64,000 nucleotides of DNA from Pseudoteredinibacter isoporae_A (GCF_040372805.1 NZ_BAABWJ010000001.1:1240001-1304000); one strand, 5' to 3'; counted from the first letter of the stretch, positions 35,443-44,669 are shown. Notes: generated by a model from the sequence alone, not told the origin. Program-made: numbers and translations.

Positions 35443-37767
35443 TTAGAAGCTGGCTTTCAAATTGATTGCCGTGGTACGTGGAGCGCCGATCCAGCCGCTG
35501 CCACCCGCGATACCGCCAATGTATGACTCATCAAACAGATTGTTGACGGTCATGCGTACTTCCAGATCCTTCACCGCCTCACTTAAATCGCCAAGGCTCA
35601 CGCCGGCATAGAAATCCACGACGGTGTAAGCATCAACGCGTTGAGTGTTTGCCGCATCCATCCAGCGATCTCCTACCCATTTGGTGGACAAGCCGGCAGA
35701 ATAATCTTCTTTGATCCAATCGATGGAAATAACCGCCATATCTTCTGCTGACCCGAAGACCGTGTTGCCAGCTGGAAAGCCCGGTGTGCGATCGGCGTAG
35801 GTCGAATCATTGTTGGTGTAAGATGCAAACAACATCCAATTCTCATTGATGTCCAGAGAGATGGACGCTTCGATCCCTTTGGATTCAATACCACCGGTAT
35901 TGATGTAGCTGCCATTAGTGCCGATCAAATAATCGATGCCATCTGGGGAGTCCGGAGCGATAAAGGTTAAGCGGTTTTCAAACTCAATGGTGTAGTAGGT
36001 CACGCTGGCGCTGATGTTTTCGCCGTCGTAACGCAAGCCCACGTCAATGTTGTCGGCGGTCTCAGGCTCAATGTTTTGTAAAGTAGACGCATCGCGTTCA
36101 AGAACAGCATCTTTAATCGCGGCAAAGTTTTCCGCGTAACCCGCGAAGAATTCCAAACCTTCCACTGGTGTGCGAACAACGATACCCGCCGAGAACAAAG
36201 TATCTGAATCGGAATCCACTGTCAGACTGGTCTGGGCAAATTTATCTTGCTTTTCCAACTCAACGTCAAAACGTTTCACGCCAAGGCGAGCGGTAATCGC
36301 GCCCACTTCAATTTGATCTTCCAGGTACATCATCATGGTGTCGACCGGGAACGCGTTACTGTATTGAACCCAGTAAGGTTTGTGATCAAACTGATAACCC
36401 ACGCGCGAGTCGATGATTTTGTGCCAGTCGCGATATTCTTGGCGTTTGTAGTCTTCGTACCAAATGCCACCGCGCAGAGTATTGCTCACATCACCAAAAT
36501 TGGTTTCCCAAATAAAGTCAGCATTGAAGCCGGTACGTTCTTTATCGTAGTGGGTATGACGATACGAGCCGACGGGAATTGCGCCTGCTGCATAACAAGT
36601 TGGATCGTATTCCGGACCAGCACCGCCGTATGGGAACGTGATTGAGCTTTGACATCCTGCAATTGGCGCCACCGAGTTTCCATTCGCGTCCACGAAGAAA
36701 ATGCGACCGATTGGTGCGCCGCCGAGAACGGTTGTGCCGGAGTTTAACTCACTGTGACCGTTGGCTCCGTTATCCGTGACGTCGACCAGATAAGGTGGTA
36801 CCCAATCACCACGGCCATCATTTTTATGGAAGTACACATTGGTTTGTACTTCCACTTCACCCACATTGAAATCGGCTTTCAAATAGGTCAGGAAATTTTC
36901 ACGCAGAGTAGACCAACCGCGACGATACAGCTGATCAACGTAAGGCGTGCCTGTCCAATCACTGGTCAGACGATCCCAGCCGGGATTGCTTTCGAATTGA
37001 CTCAGAGAAACACGCTGGTAGTTGTCTTCGTGAGTATCGTCATAAGACAGGTAGGCGGTGATATTGATATCGTTGATCGTGCTGATCAACTTTGCGGCGA
37101 TGTGATCGCGAGTGTTTTCTGCGGCTTGTTGAATCCAGTCGCCGTTTTCTGTACTGGAAACGCTAACCCAGGCGTAGGTTTCTGGAGCGATTTCACCGGT
37201 TTCATAACGGACAAAATATTTTCGAGCGTCGAAGTCGCCGCTGGTGAAACTGATGGTCAATTTTTCTTCTTCACCGGGATCAATGGTGGTGAAGTTCAGT
37301 GTCCCGCCTAAAGCCTCGTTGGAGCGAGAAGCGATATCGGCAGTGCCCTGGGATACTTCTACGGTTTGCAGGTTTTCAGTGTCGATAAAGCGGTTGGCTT
37401 TCGCGCCGCCACCGTAGTTTGAGTTGCCGTTGGCAATGCCATCAACGGTGATGCCGACTTGTTGCTCGTCGAGGCTCAACTGGAAGCCACGAATAGAAAC
37501 GGTGGTCGACCAATCGTCTGTGCCAAATGTGTCACCTTCATTCACCAGCACGCCTGGCAGATTATCGATGACAGCCATCGGCGAGGTCATGGCAGATTGC
37601 TGCTTGACCATCTCCAGGCTGCTGGCGTTGTTTGCGTAGGATACGCTTTTGCCTACGACTGTTACTTCTTCTAGATTGGCGCTGGAGTCAATCTCTTCGG
37701 CCAATACTTGGCCTGCGCTGGCGGCGATCGCAATCGCCAAAACATTTACAGGGAAATTCTTTTTCAT
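35443..37767 (-). CDS. TonB-dependent outer-membrane receptor
   Basis: 774-residue receptor with a signal peptide (core about residues 7-22, cleavage after VLA). A TonB box-like segment, LEEVTVVGKSVSY, precedes a plug domain with DNLPGVLVNEGD, RGFQLSLDEQQVGITVDGI and IDTENLQTVEVSQGTADIASRS in order. A 22-strand barrel of about 550 residues ends in the outer-membrane signature INLKASF with terminal Phe. No STN domain. It sits between a LuxR-type regulator and phoD on the same strand; uptake of a phosphorylated compound or of a siderophore or B12-like ligand are both possible, and the sequence does not decide. Confidence 0.92.
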   Translation of the reverse strand: MKKNFPVNVLAIAIAASAGQVLAEEIDSSANLEEVTVVGKSVSYANNASSLEMVKQQSAMTSPMAVIDNLPGVLVNEGDTFGTDDWSTTVSIRGFQLSLDEQQVGITVDGIANGNSNYGGGAKANRFIDTENLQTVEVSQGTADIASRSNEALGGTLNFTTIDPGEEEKLTISFTSGDFDARKYFVRYETGEIAPETYAWVSVSSTENGDWIQQAAENTRDHIAAKLISTINDINITAYLSYDDTHEDNYQRVSLSQFESNPGWDRLTSDWTGTPYVDQLYRRGWSTLRENFLTYLKADFNVGEVEVQTNVYFHKNDGRGDWVPPYLVDVTDNGANGHSELNSGTTVLGGAPIGRIFFVDANGNSVAPIAGCQSSITFPYGGAGPEYDPTCYAAGAIPVGSYRHTHYDKERTGFNADFIWETNFGDVSNTLRGGIWYEDYKRQEYRDWHKIIDSRVGYQFDHKPYWVQYSNAFPVDTMMMYLEDQIEVGAITARLGVKRFDVELEKQDKFAQTSLTVDSDSDTLFSAGIVVRTPVEGLEFFAGYAENFAAIKDAVLERDASTLQNIEPETADNIDVGLRYDGENISASVTYYTIEFENRLTFIAPDSPDGIDYLIGTNGSYINTGGIESKGIEASISLDINENWMLFASYTNNDSTYADRTPGFPAGNTVFGSAEDMAVISIDWIKEDYSAGLSTKWVGDRWMDAANTQRVDAYTVVDFYAGVSLGDLSEAVKDLEVRMTVNNLFDESYIGGIAGGSGWIGAPRTTAINLKASF

Positions 37768-37910
37768 GAACTTACTCTCGCGACATGGGGTCAGATGATT
37801 TCATGGGCGGCGAGTATGTCCCTTGGGTGTGACACTTAGATTGCAGATTTTTGAAGATCTTCCGTAAAATTTTTGAATTTTGAAAAGTTTGGCAACTGAC
37901 TCATCTGGAT

Positions 37911-37924
37911 TGACTGAAAAGTCA
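37911..37924. promoter_or_regulatory. Short inverted repeat upstream of the second TonB receptor
   Basis: TGACT and AGTCA surround GAAA about 145 bases before the receptor start, in the 223-base gap after the LuxR-type gene. Further TGACT-like words lie nearby. It could bind the upstream regulator, but five-base arms are common by chance. Confidence 0.2.
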
Positions 37925-37990
37925 GCAAGTGTGACGGTTTTTAGAAAAACTTAAGACGATTTCGTGACGAAAATACTACAGCAGTAAAGC

Positions 37991-38725
37991 TCAAAGCTGA
38001 TAGGGTTTTAAAAAATCCAATAGCTGTGCGCGCTGATGTATGTCGAGTTTTTGATAAATTCGGCGGATATGAGTGCGGCAAGTACTCAGGCTCACATGAA
38101 GTTTCTGTGCAATTTTCTGATCGCTGTAGGCGCGGTTAAGCAGGCACAGTACATCGAACTCCCTCTGTGTTAAATCGTATTGTTTAATGAGCGTTCGGCC
38201 ACTTTTCTTGATCAGTCGGCGCATGCTGTTTCTGAAATGCGGCGCTATGATATTCAGCATTTCCAGATCACAATTTTCAAAGTTATCACCGTGCCGATTT
38301 CGCCACAGCCGAAAATCGGCCAGGTTTCTGCCTCTGTCATCGAACACATAAAGGTTCACGCCATAGTGCATGCCATCTTTGGCCAAGAAGTCCTGATAGA
38401 ACTCAGTTTTCATTAACTCGCTTTGACTAATGACTTGATTAACTGAAACGGCCTGTTGGAAGCGGCGCATTTTATGAGTGATGGGATCGTGAAATTGATA
38501 GTAGTCTTGATAGCGAGCCAGATTTCGATCGTCGAGGTTGAGCTGGCAAGGGCTTTGGAATTCATCGTCCTCCACCTGCCATATATAAGACGCGAAATGA
38601 TCGGCGTTAAGCAGGCGCAGCAGAGCTTCACCGCAATCCTTACGCAGTTGGAAGGGGTCTTCGCTGGCGCTGAAGTGTTCAATCAGTCCCAGAGTATCCT
38701 GCCATTGCCGTTGGGAAAGCCCCAT
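37991..38725 (-). CDS. LuxR C-terminal helix-turn-helix transcriptional regulator
   Basis: 244-residue regulator. The C-terminal LuxR/GerE domain (about 178-240) has LTQREFDVLCLLNRAYSDQKI and SLSTCRTHIRRIYQKLDIH in separate parts. The N-terminal 170 residues have no receiver acidic pocket and no recognisable autoinducer-binding WxxxY signature; a GAF- or PAS-like ligand domain is inferred from length and pattern. It precedes the TonB receptor and phoD on the same strand by 223 bases and could be their regulator. Confidence 0.8.
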   Translation of the reverse strand: MGLSQRQWQDTLGLIEHFSASEDPFQLRKDCGEALLRLLNADHFASYIWQVEDDEFQSPCQLNLDDRNLARYQDYYQFHDPITHKMRRFQQAVSVNQVISQSELMKTEFYQDFLAKDGMHYGVNLYVFDDRGRNLADFRLWRNRHGDNFENCDLEMLNIIAPHFRNSMRRLIKKSGRTLIKQYDLTQREFDVLCLLNRAYSDQKIAQKLHVSLSTCRTHIRRIYQKLDIHQRAQLLDFLKPYQL

Positions 38726-39011
38726 CTTCTTGTGACCTTGTTTGAGGCTGTGCGCGGCCGCTACGTCCTATCTTAGGACCATAATGAATGTACGTACGAG
38801 CCCTGCATTTACACAGCGTTTATTATCTAAGAGCGCCTGCTTAGTCTATGACGGATTGAGCGAAAAATAAACGGCATAACCCTGGGCTATGGCGAGTTTA
38901 AGCGCTGAATTGGACAAAAAAAGTCCAAAAAGGCCAGTACCAAGACCGAATAGGCCTGGCGAGAATCGCCAGACTCGACATACCGATCGCCAGCTTTGAT
39001 GTGAGGATGAT
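38726..39011. other. Divergent spacer between the LuxR-type regulator and pepQ
   Basis: 286 bases without a gene. It contains a perfect inverted repeat CTGGCGA-GAA-TCGCCAG at 38956-38972, about 40 bases before the pepQ start, followed by a partial third copy (GATCGCCAGC at about 38985). No T-run follows the repeat. It may be an operator or a leader hairpin for pepQ. Confidence 0.4.
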
Positions 39012-40352
39012 GTGAATTTTGAATTAAGCTACGGCAGCCATCTGGCCGCTAAGTTAGAGAGAACCCAGTCCTATTTGCAGCGTTGCGGGCAGCCGGCTCT
39101 GTTGATCAGTTCGGGTGTGCAGGAGCCGATCTTTCAGGACGATTATTATCATCCTTTTGTGGTGAACCCATTCTTCAAAGAGTGGCTGCCACTGTTGAAT
39201 GTTCCTAATTGTTATCTGCTCATTCGACAAAACGGACGCCCCAGTTTGTTTTTCCACAAACCCGTGGATATCTGGCATAAGGTCAGTGACCTGCCTGAGG
39301 CATTCTGGGTAACGCATTTTGATATTCTGGAATACTCTGAACCCCAACAGCTGAATACCTTGTTGAGTGGCTTACTGAGTGCGCTCGGCGAACCGAGCTT
39401 ATTCATTGGTCTTGCGGCCGCGATACCGGATGTCAGCGGTGTTGAATGGCTGCACAACGACAGTGCAGTGTTGAACCATTTGAAGTATTACCGCGCTCGG
39501 AAAAGTGAATACGAACGTCAAAGTATCGAACAAGCCAATGCACAAGCGGCCCAATGCCATACCGCGGCAAAAGAAGCTTTTATGGCCGGTGCCTGTGAGT
39601 TCGAGATTAATAAAGCCTATATTGGGGCGCTCAATTTACGTGAGCATGAATTGCCTTATGGCAACATTATCGCGGTGAATGAAAACGCCGCTATCCTGCA
39701 CTATACACATTTGCAAACTGAAGCGTTGCACCGCAGTCGCTCCTTCCTGATTGATGCTGGATTCAGTGTGAATGGTTATGCTGCGGATATCAGTCGCAGC
39801 TATTGTCGTGAGCAGGGTGAGGCCGCGTCCTGCTTCCAAAACCTAATTGATGAGCTGGACAAAGCCCAATTGGCGCTCATCGATGAATTGAAGCCGGGCA
39901 TGCATTATCTTGACGCTCATAAAGATATGCATCGGCGTGTCGGTGATATACTCCATGCCGCGGACATCCTCAAGGTTGACGGAGAGAGCGCATTGGCTGA
40001 AGGCATTACCGGTAAATTTTTGCCCCACGGTCTCGGCCATCTATTGGGTGTTCAGGTGCACGACCTGGGTGGTTGGCAGCAAAATGAAATGGGCGATATC
40101 AGCGAGCCGCCAAGCGAGCACCCTTATTTGCGTCTCAACCGAGAGCTGGAAGAAGATATGGTGATCACGGTTGAACCGGGAATTTACTTTATCGAGCCCC
40201 TTCTGGCTGAGCTGAAGAGTAGCAGTCAGAGTGTTTGTGTCAATTGGGACCTGCTTGACAGTTTGCGTCCATTTGGAGGCATCCGCATTGAAGACAATGT
40301 CGCCATCAGTGCGAACGGCAATCAAAATTACACTCGAAAATTTTTGCCTTAA
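39012..40352 (+). CDS. pepQ: Xaa-Pro dipeptidase PepQ
   Basis: 446 residues from a GTG at 39012 (GAGG upstream; the ATG just before is followed by a stop). It is a pita-bread metallopeptidase that cleaves Xaa-Pro dipeptides. Metal ligands appear in order: FLIDAGFSVNGYAADISRSY (two Asp), LPHGLGHLLGVQVHD (His), VITVEPGIYFI (Glu) and IRIEDNVAI (Glu). Length matches E. coli PepQ (443). The next gene, a secreted amidohydrolase of a group that includes dipeptidases, starts 37 bases downstream. Confidence 0.93.
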   Translation: MNFELSYGSHLAAKLERTQSYLQRCGQPALLISSGVQEPIFQDDYYHPFVVNPFFKEWLPLLNVPNCYLLIRQNGRPSLFFHKPVDIWHKVSDLPEAFWVTHFDILEYSEPQQLNTLLSGLLSALGEPSLFIGLAAAIPDVSGVEWLHNDSAVLNHLKYYRARKSEYERQSIEQANAQAAQCHTAAKEAFMAGACEFEINKAYIGALNLREHELPYGNIIAVNENAAILHYTHLQTEALHRSRSFLIDAGFSVNGYAADISRSYCREQGEAASCFQNLIDELDKAQLALIDELKPGMHYLDAHKDMHRRVGDILHAADILKVDGESALAEGITGKFLPHGLGHLLGVQVHDLGGWQQNEMGDISEPPSEHPYLRLNRELEEDMVITVEPGIYFIEPLLAELKSSSQSVCVNWDLLDSLRPFGGIRIEDNVAISANGNQNYTRKFLP

Positions 40353-40389
40353 CCCTGGCTGACAAAGCCCATAGAAAAGAAGAGCAAGT

Positions 40390-41679
40390 ATGATGAGAAA
40401 ACATAAACTGTTAACGCTGGTACTGGCAAGCTTAAGTATGCCGAGTATCGCGGATACCCAATTGATTCATGCGGGCACCTTGCTTAGTGTGCCTGGGGAA
40501 AAGCCACTGACGCAGCAAAGCGTTATTGTTAAAGACGGTCGCATTCAGGCAGTAAAATCAGGTTTCATTCCGGTTTCTGAGGCAGGCAAGAACGCGAAGC
40601 TGATCGATTTGAAAGACAGCTTTGTGATGCCAGGCTTGATGGATATGCATGTGCATCTGCAGGGTGAATTGGGCCCGAACAACGACAGTGAACGTTTGCG
40701 TATGTCCGATGCCGATGTGGCGATGCAGAGTGCGCATTTTGCGAAGAAAACACTGTTGGCCGGTTTTACCACTGTGCGTGATCTTGGTGCCCAGAGCCCT
40801 CAACATATTTATGCCTTGCGCGATGCAATCGCCAAAGGTTGGGTAGAGGGACCGCGTGTTATCGCTTCCGGTGGCGTATCGGTTACTGGTGGTCATGGTG
40901 ATGTGGATGGCATGCGCCATGACTTGCTGGAAAAATACACGTCTAAAACCATCTGTGATGGCCCTTATGATTGCCGCCGTGCCACGCGTCGAGCCATCAA
41001 GTTCAATGCGGATGTTATTAAAATTACGTCAACAGGTGGCGTGCTGTCAGATACCAATACCGGTACGGGCCAACAAATGGCCAACGATGAGCTGAAAGAA
41101 GTCGTGGAAGCGGCGCACGCTTTGGGGCGTAAAGTCGCCAGTCATGCACACGCAGCGGAAGGCATTAACGCTGCACTGCGGGCCGGGGTCGACAGCATTG
41201 AACACGGCAGCTATGCCGACAAAGAGAGCATTAAGCTATTCCGTAAAACGGGCGCTTACTTGGTGCCAACGTTGTTGGCTGGTGATACGGTCAAGCAAAT
41301 GGCTGAGAAGTCAAACTTTATGTCCGAGGCCATTAAAGCCAAAGCTGTGAGGGTGGGCGGCGACATGATGACCAATTTTGCCCGTTCCTATAATGCCGGT
41401 GTGAAGATTGCCTTTGGTACAGACTCCGGAGTATCCCGTCATGGTATCAATGCACAGGAAGCCGTGCTGATGACAAAAGCGGGTATGACAACAATGGATG
41501 TTCTGGAATCGGCCACTGTCAATGCCGCAGATCTTATCGATCGCAGCCAGGATCTGGGTACGTTGGAAGTTGGAAAAATTGCCGACATCATTGCGACCGA
41601 TGGCAATCCACTTGACGATATCAAAGAGCTGCTTGATGTGGATTTTGTGATGAAAGACGGGAAGGTGTTTAAACAATAA
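40390..41679 (+). CDS. Secreted metal-dependent amidohydrolase (prolidase-like / Xaa-Arg dipeptidase group)
   Basis: 429-residue exported enzyme with a signal peptide (about 1-21, cleavage after SIA). The amidohydrolase TIM barrel carries the binuclear metal ligands in order: MDMHVHLQGE (HxH), VIKITSTGG (bridging Lys), ASHAHAAEGI (His), SIEHGSYAD (His) and AFGTDSGVSRHG (Asp). The closest groups I recall are periplasmic peptidases that remove C-terminal residues from dipeptides, long annotated as Xaa-Pro dipeptidases or imidazolonepropionase-like proteins. Its position after pepQ supports a role in peptide use. Exact substrate not determinable. Confidence 0.85.
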   Translation: MMRKHKLLTLVLASLSMPSIADTQLIHAGTLLSVPGEKPLTQQSVIVKDGRIQAVKSGFIPVSEAGKNAKLIDLKDSFVMPGLMDMHVHLQGELGPNNDSERLRMSDADVAMQSAHFAKKTLLAGFTTVRDLGAQSPQHIYALRDAIAKGWVEGPRVIASGGVSVTGGHGDVDGMRHDLLEKYTSKTICDGPYDCRRATRRAIKFNADVIKITSTGGVLSDTNTGTGQQMANDELKEVVEAAHALGRKVASHAHAAEGINAALRAGVDSIEHGSYADKESIKLFRKTGAYLVPTLLAGDTVKQMAEKSNFMSEAIKAKAVRVGGDMMTNFARSYNAGVKIAFGTDSGVSRHGINAQEAVLMTKAGMTTMDVLESATVNAADLIDRSQDLGTLEVGKIADIIATDGNPLDDIKELLDVDFVMKDGKVFKQ

Positions 41680-41694
41680 AACACGTTTCTGAAT

Positions 41695-41722
41695 AAAAAA
41701 GGCCAGCACTGCTGGCCTTTTT
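41695..41722. terminator. Bidirectional intrinsic terminator
   Basis: Stem GGCCAGC/GCTGGCC with loop ACT at 41701-41717, flanked by six A on the left and five T on the right. It terminates the amidohydrolase (plus) and lepB (minus), which converge here. Confidence 0.9.
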
Positions 41723-41733
41723 GATTGGGCGTT

Positions 41734-42366
41734 TTATTCATCCAGCTTCAAGCCGAAGCGTTCCTGGCGAGGGAGAAAATAGTTCTCATAATCGAAGGAG
41801 ATCGCCACAGAGTCTGCACGGCCGCGTAATTCTTTTTGCGGAATAAAACCGTAGACGCGTGAATCGGCGCTATTGTTACGGTTATCGCCCAAAACCAAAT
41901 AATGCCCATCGGGAACCGTAACGGCGGAGAAGTTTGCGAGTGGGCTGTTCACATTGTCTATGCGCACTTTATGAGAGTGACCTGCGAGATGTTCTATCAG
42001 AATGTCGTTCTCAAGTGTTTCATACGCTAATGGACGGCCATTAATGATTAAGCGGTGTTTACGCATGGCGACAGTGTCACCGGCCAGACCGATCACACGT
42101 TTGACCAAACGTTTATCCGCTGCTTCAGAATCAAAGACAACAATGTCTCCTCGCTTGGCGGTCTCAGCAGAAGTCAACAGCTGGTCAGTAAAGGGTAGGC
42201 GTAAACCGTAAGCCATTTTGTTGACGGTGATGCGATCTCCCTCGGTAATGGTTGGCAACATTGATCCGGTGGGAACATCGTTCCAATCGGCAATGGCACT
42301 GCGGAACATCATCATGCCGAGGATAAAGAGAAAGAAACTCCGGTTTTCCTGGAAAATGCGTTTCAT
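41734..42366 (-). CDS. lepB: Signal peptidase I (short form)
   Basis: 210-residue serine-lysine peptidase with a single N-terminal membrane anchor (about 11-25). The catalytic Ser35 is in VPTGSMLPTI and the general base Lys89 in RLVKRVIGLAGD; the C-terminal box GDNRNNSADSR is intact. E. coli LepB is longer (324 residues) with two membrane helices and is linked to lepA and rnc, which are absent here, so this is probably an accessory paralogue. It is followed by the convergent amidohydrolase and preceded 50 bases upstream by ackA on the same strand. Confidence 0.9.
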   Translation of the reverse strand: MKRIFQENRSFFLFILGMMMFRSAIADWNDVPTGSMLPTITEGDRITVNKMAYGLRLPFTDQLLTSAETAKRGDIVVFDSEAADKRLVKRVIGLAGDTVAMRKHRLIINGRPLAYETLENDILIEHLAGHSHKVRIDNVNSPLANFSAVTVPDGHYLVLGDNRNNSADSRVYGFIPQKELRGRADSVAISFDYENYFLPRQERFGLKLDE

Positions 42367-42415
42367 ATCATGGCCCTAAAATGTGTGGTTTAGCGTTAGA
42401 GCTGGAAAAGGCAAA

Positions 42416-43624
42416 TTAGTTCGTTGTGTTCAGCAGCTTAATGGATTCCTGGGCGATCACTTTTTCTTCGTTGGTAGGAATGACATAACAGGCGATACGA
42501 GACTCCGTGTGGCTGATGCGGAGTTGCCCTTGAGCATTGAGGATTGGATCGAGGTGCAGCCCTAACCACCGGCAACGTTGGCTGATGTGTTCACGGATAA
42601 GCGCAGAGTTTTCGCCAATGCCGCCGGTGAACACCAGAGTATCCAGTCCCTCAAGAACGCCCGCCAGGCGGGCGATTTCAAGTGCGGCACGGTAGCAAAA
42701 CATATCGACAGCCAGTTTTGCCTCTGGACTGTCATGCTCAAGTAAGTGTTTCATTTCCGAACTGATGCCCGAAACACCCAGACAACCACTTTGTCGATAT
42801 AAGAGGTCTTCCAATTCATCCAGGCTTAGGCCCTGTTCGCGTTGGAGATATAACAAGACACCGGGATCGATGCTGCCTGTGCGACTGCCCATGGGTAGTC
42901 CCTCCAGCGCGCTGAAGCCCATGCTGGATGCTACCGATGTAAAGTTGTCGAGGGCGCACATGCTGGCACCCGCGCCGAGATGGCAGACGATGGCTTTTGG
43001 GCTGTCACTATGTAGGTCGCGTAGTTCACCGGCAATATACTGATAGCTCAAACCGTGAAAGCCGTACCGTTGAACGCCCGCTTCACTGTACTGCCGAGGA
43101 ATGGCGTAGTAACGTTCCAATCGGCTTTGGCCAACATGAAACATGGTATCGAAGCATGCTACTTGAGCGGTGTTGGGGCACAGTTGTTGACAAAGCTCGA
43201 TCAATTTTAAATTAAAAGGCTGGTGTAACGGGGCAAGTGGGATGAAGGTTTTCAGCTTTTCAATGTGTTTTTCATCAAGCACACAAGATGTGGAATAGTG
43301 CTCACTGCCGTGCACCACCCGGTGGCCTATGCCGCTGATGGTGACGCCATCTAATTTGCGTATAAATTGCAGTGCGTATTCCAAACAGTAGTGGTGTGCG
43401 TCGAACTCATCGTCTTGCCAGGCAGCGGTGCCGACCAGCTCTGATAATTGGAGACTTTGCTTCGATAATTTGTCTGCAAATACCGGTTCCGGTTTGATCT
43501 TAAGCTGGGCATTACCATGGATATCGGAGGTATCCAGGCGCAATAACAACGCCTGACTGTCCATGGAAAACAGGCCCAACTTCAGGCTGGAAGAGCCGGC
43601 ATTGATGGTTAGAATTGTGTTCAT
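42416..43624 (-). CDS. ackA: Acetate kinase
   Basis: 402-residue ASKHA-fold kinase that interconverts acetyl phosphate and acetate with ATP. Family signatures LTINAGSSSLKLGLF at the N-terminus, GIGHRVVHGSE with the conserved Arg and His, ACFDTMFHV, CHLGAGASM and VFTGGIGENS are all visible. Length is standard. It follows the phosphotransacetylase gene by 39 bases, forming an acetyl-CoA to acetate pathway. Confidence 0.96.
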   Translation of the reverse strand: MNTILTINAGSSSLKLGLFSMDSQALLLRLDTSDIHGNAQLKIKPEPVFADKLSKQSLQLSELVGTAAWQDDEFDAHHYCLEYALQFIRKLDGVTISGIGHRVVHGSEHYSTSCVLDEKHIEKLKTFIPLAPLHQPFNLKLIELCQQLCPNTAQVACFDTMFHVGQSRLERYYAIPRQYSEAGVQRYGFHGLSYQYIAGELRDLHSDSPKAIVCHLGAGASMCALDNFTSVASSMGFSALEGLPMGSRTGSIDPGVLLYLQREQGLSLDELEDLLYRQSGCLGVSGISSEMKHLLEHDSPEAKLAVDMFCYRAALEIARLAGVLEGLDTLVFTGGIGENSALIREHISQRCRWLGLHLDPILNAQGQLRISHTESRIACYVIPTNEEKVIAQESIKLLNTTN

Positions 43625-43663
43625 GGTGCTGCCGTCGTTGTGAAGTGTTTTGAATGCAGTGTT

Positions 43664-44584
43664 TTAAGCTTTATGAAGTACCAGCTGAGAAGCCAGAGCA
43701 CAGGAAGCCAATCGTGCCAGCGTGCCGTCGGCGCGACTGTTCAGAACGATAGGCACTTTGGCTCCCAGTGCAATACCTGCCGACTTGGCGTTGGCGAGGT
43801 ACATCAATTGCTTGGCTAACATATTGGCGGACTCCAGATCGGGCGCAAGTAAAATATCGGCGTCACCGGATACCGGAGAGTGGATATGCTTATCCTCCGC
43901 AGCTTGTTTGGAGATGGCATTATCAAACGCCAAGGGGCCATCCAGTATTGCACCTTTTATCTGTCCGCGATCAGCCATTTTGCACAATGCCGCGGCATCA
44001 ATGGTGGCCGGCATATAGGATTTAACTTTTTCGACCGCAGCAAGAATAGCAACTTTAGGTTTAGCAATGCCTAGGGCTTGGCAGAAATCAATGCAGTTTT
44101 GAATAATGTCTTTTTTCTGGGGAAGCTTGGGATCAATGTTAATAGCGGCATCGGTAATAAACAGTGGTTTGTGGTAATTGGGTACGTCGAGAACAAAGAC
44201 ATGGGACAGGCGGCGTTCGGTACGAATCCCGTGCTGTTTATCAATGACCGCTTCCAGAAGTTCAGCCGTCGATAAATCAGCTTTCATTAAAATTTCGGCT
44301 TGTTGCTCTTTTATCAATGCGACGGCCTTGTCAGCGGCCGCGTGACTGTGACCTACATCAATCAGGACATAAGGTGAGATATCCAAGCCTTCTTCCTCTG
44401 CGCAGGCACGTATACGGGTTTCCGGACCGATCAGTATCGGGTCGATAATGCCTTTCTCTGCGGCTTCGATTGCGCCGCACAATCCATTTTGCGCAACAGG
44501 GTGGACAACGGCGGTGCGAATGGGGCGTGCGGCAATTGCTTGCTCTATAAATTGTTCCAGCTGGCCTTGGGATACATTCATCAT
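43664..44584 (-). CDS. Short phosphate acetyl/butyryl transferase
   Basis: 306-residue PTA/PTB-fold enzyme, expected to convert acyl-CoA and phosphate to acyl phosphate, feeding AckA. Recognisable segments are PILIGPETRI, the conserved LMKADLSTAELLEAV, FITDAAINIDP, DGPLAFDNAIS and GDADILLAPDLESANM. It lacks the 350-residue N-terminal extension of the usual proteobacterial Pta (about 700 residues), resembling the short phosphate butyryltransferase type. Substrate could be acetyl-CoA or a longer acyl-CoA; the ackA neighbour favours acetyl. Confidence 0.88.
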   Translation of the reverse strand: MMNVSQGQLEQFIEQAIAARPIRTAVVHPVAQNGLCGAIEAAEKGIIDPILIGPETRIRACAEEEGLDISPYVLIDVGHSHAAADKAVALIKEQQAEILMKADLSTAELLEAVIDKQHGIRTERRLSHVFVLDVPNYHKPLFITDAAINIDPKLPQKKDIIQNCIDFCQALGIAKPKVAILAAVEKVKSYMPATIDAAALCKMADRGQIKGAILDGPLAFDNAISKQAAEDKHIHSPVSGDADILLAPDLESANMLAKQLMYLANAKSAGIALGAKVPIVLNSRADGTLARLASCALASQLVLHKA

Positions 44585-44669
44585 AATTTTGAATTCCTAT
44601 TCACCTTCTTTATGTTGCTGCGTTTATGACGCTGTAGGCAGTATATCGTCTTTCGATGAATAGGCGATG

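Noticed and set aside
37768..37990. Possible Pho box upstream of the TonB receptor next to phoD
   Set aside because: The best candidate (CCGTCAC and CTGACTT) has the wrong spacing and several mismatches to CTGTCAT repeats; not supported.
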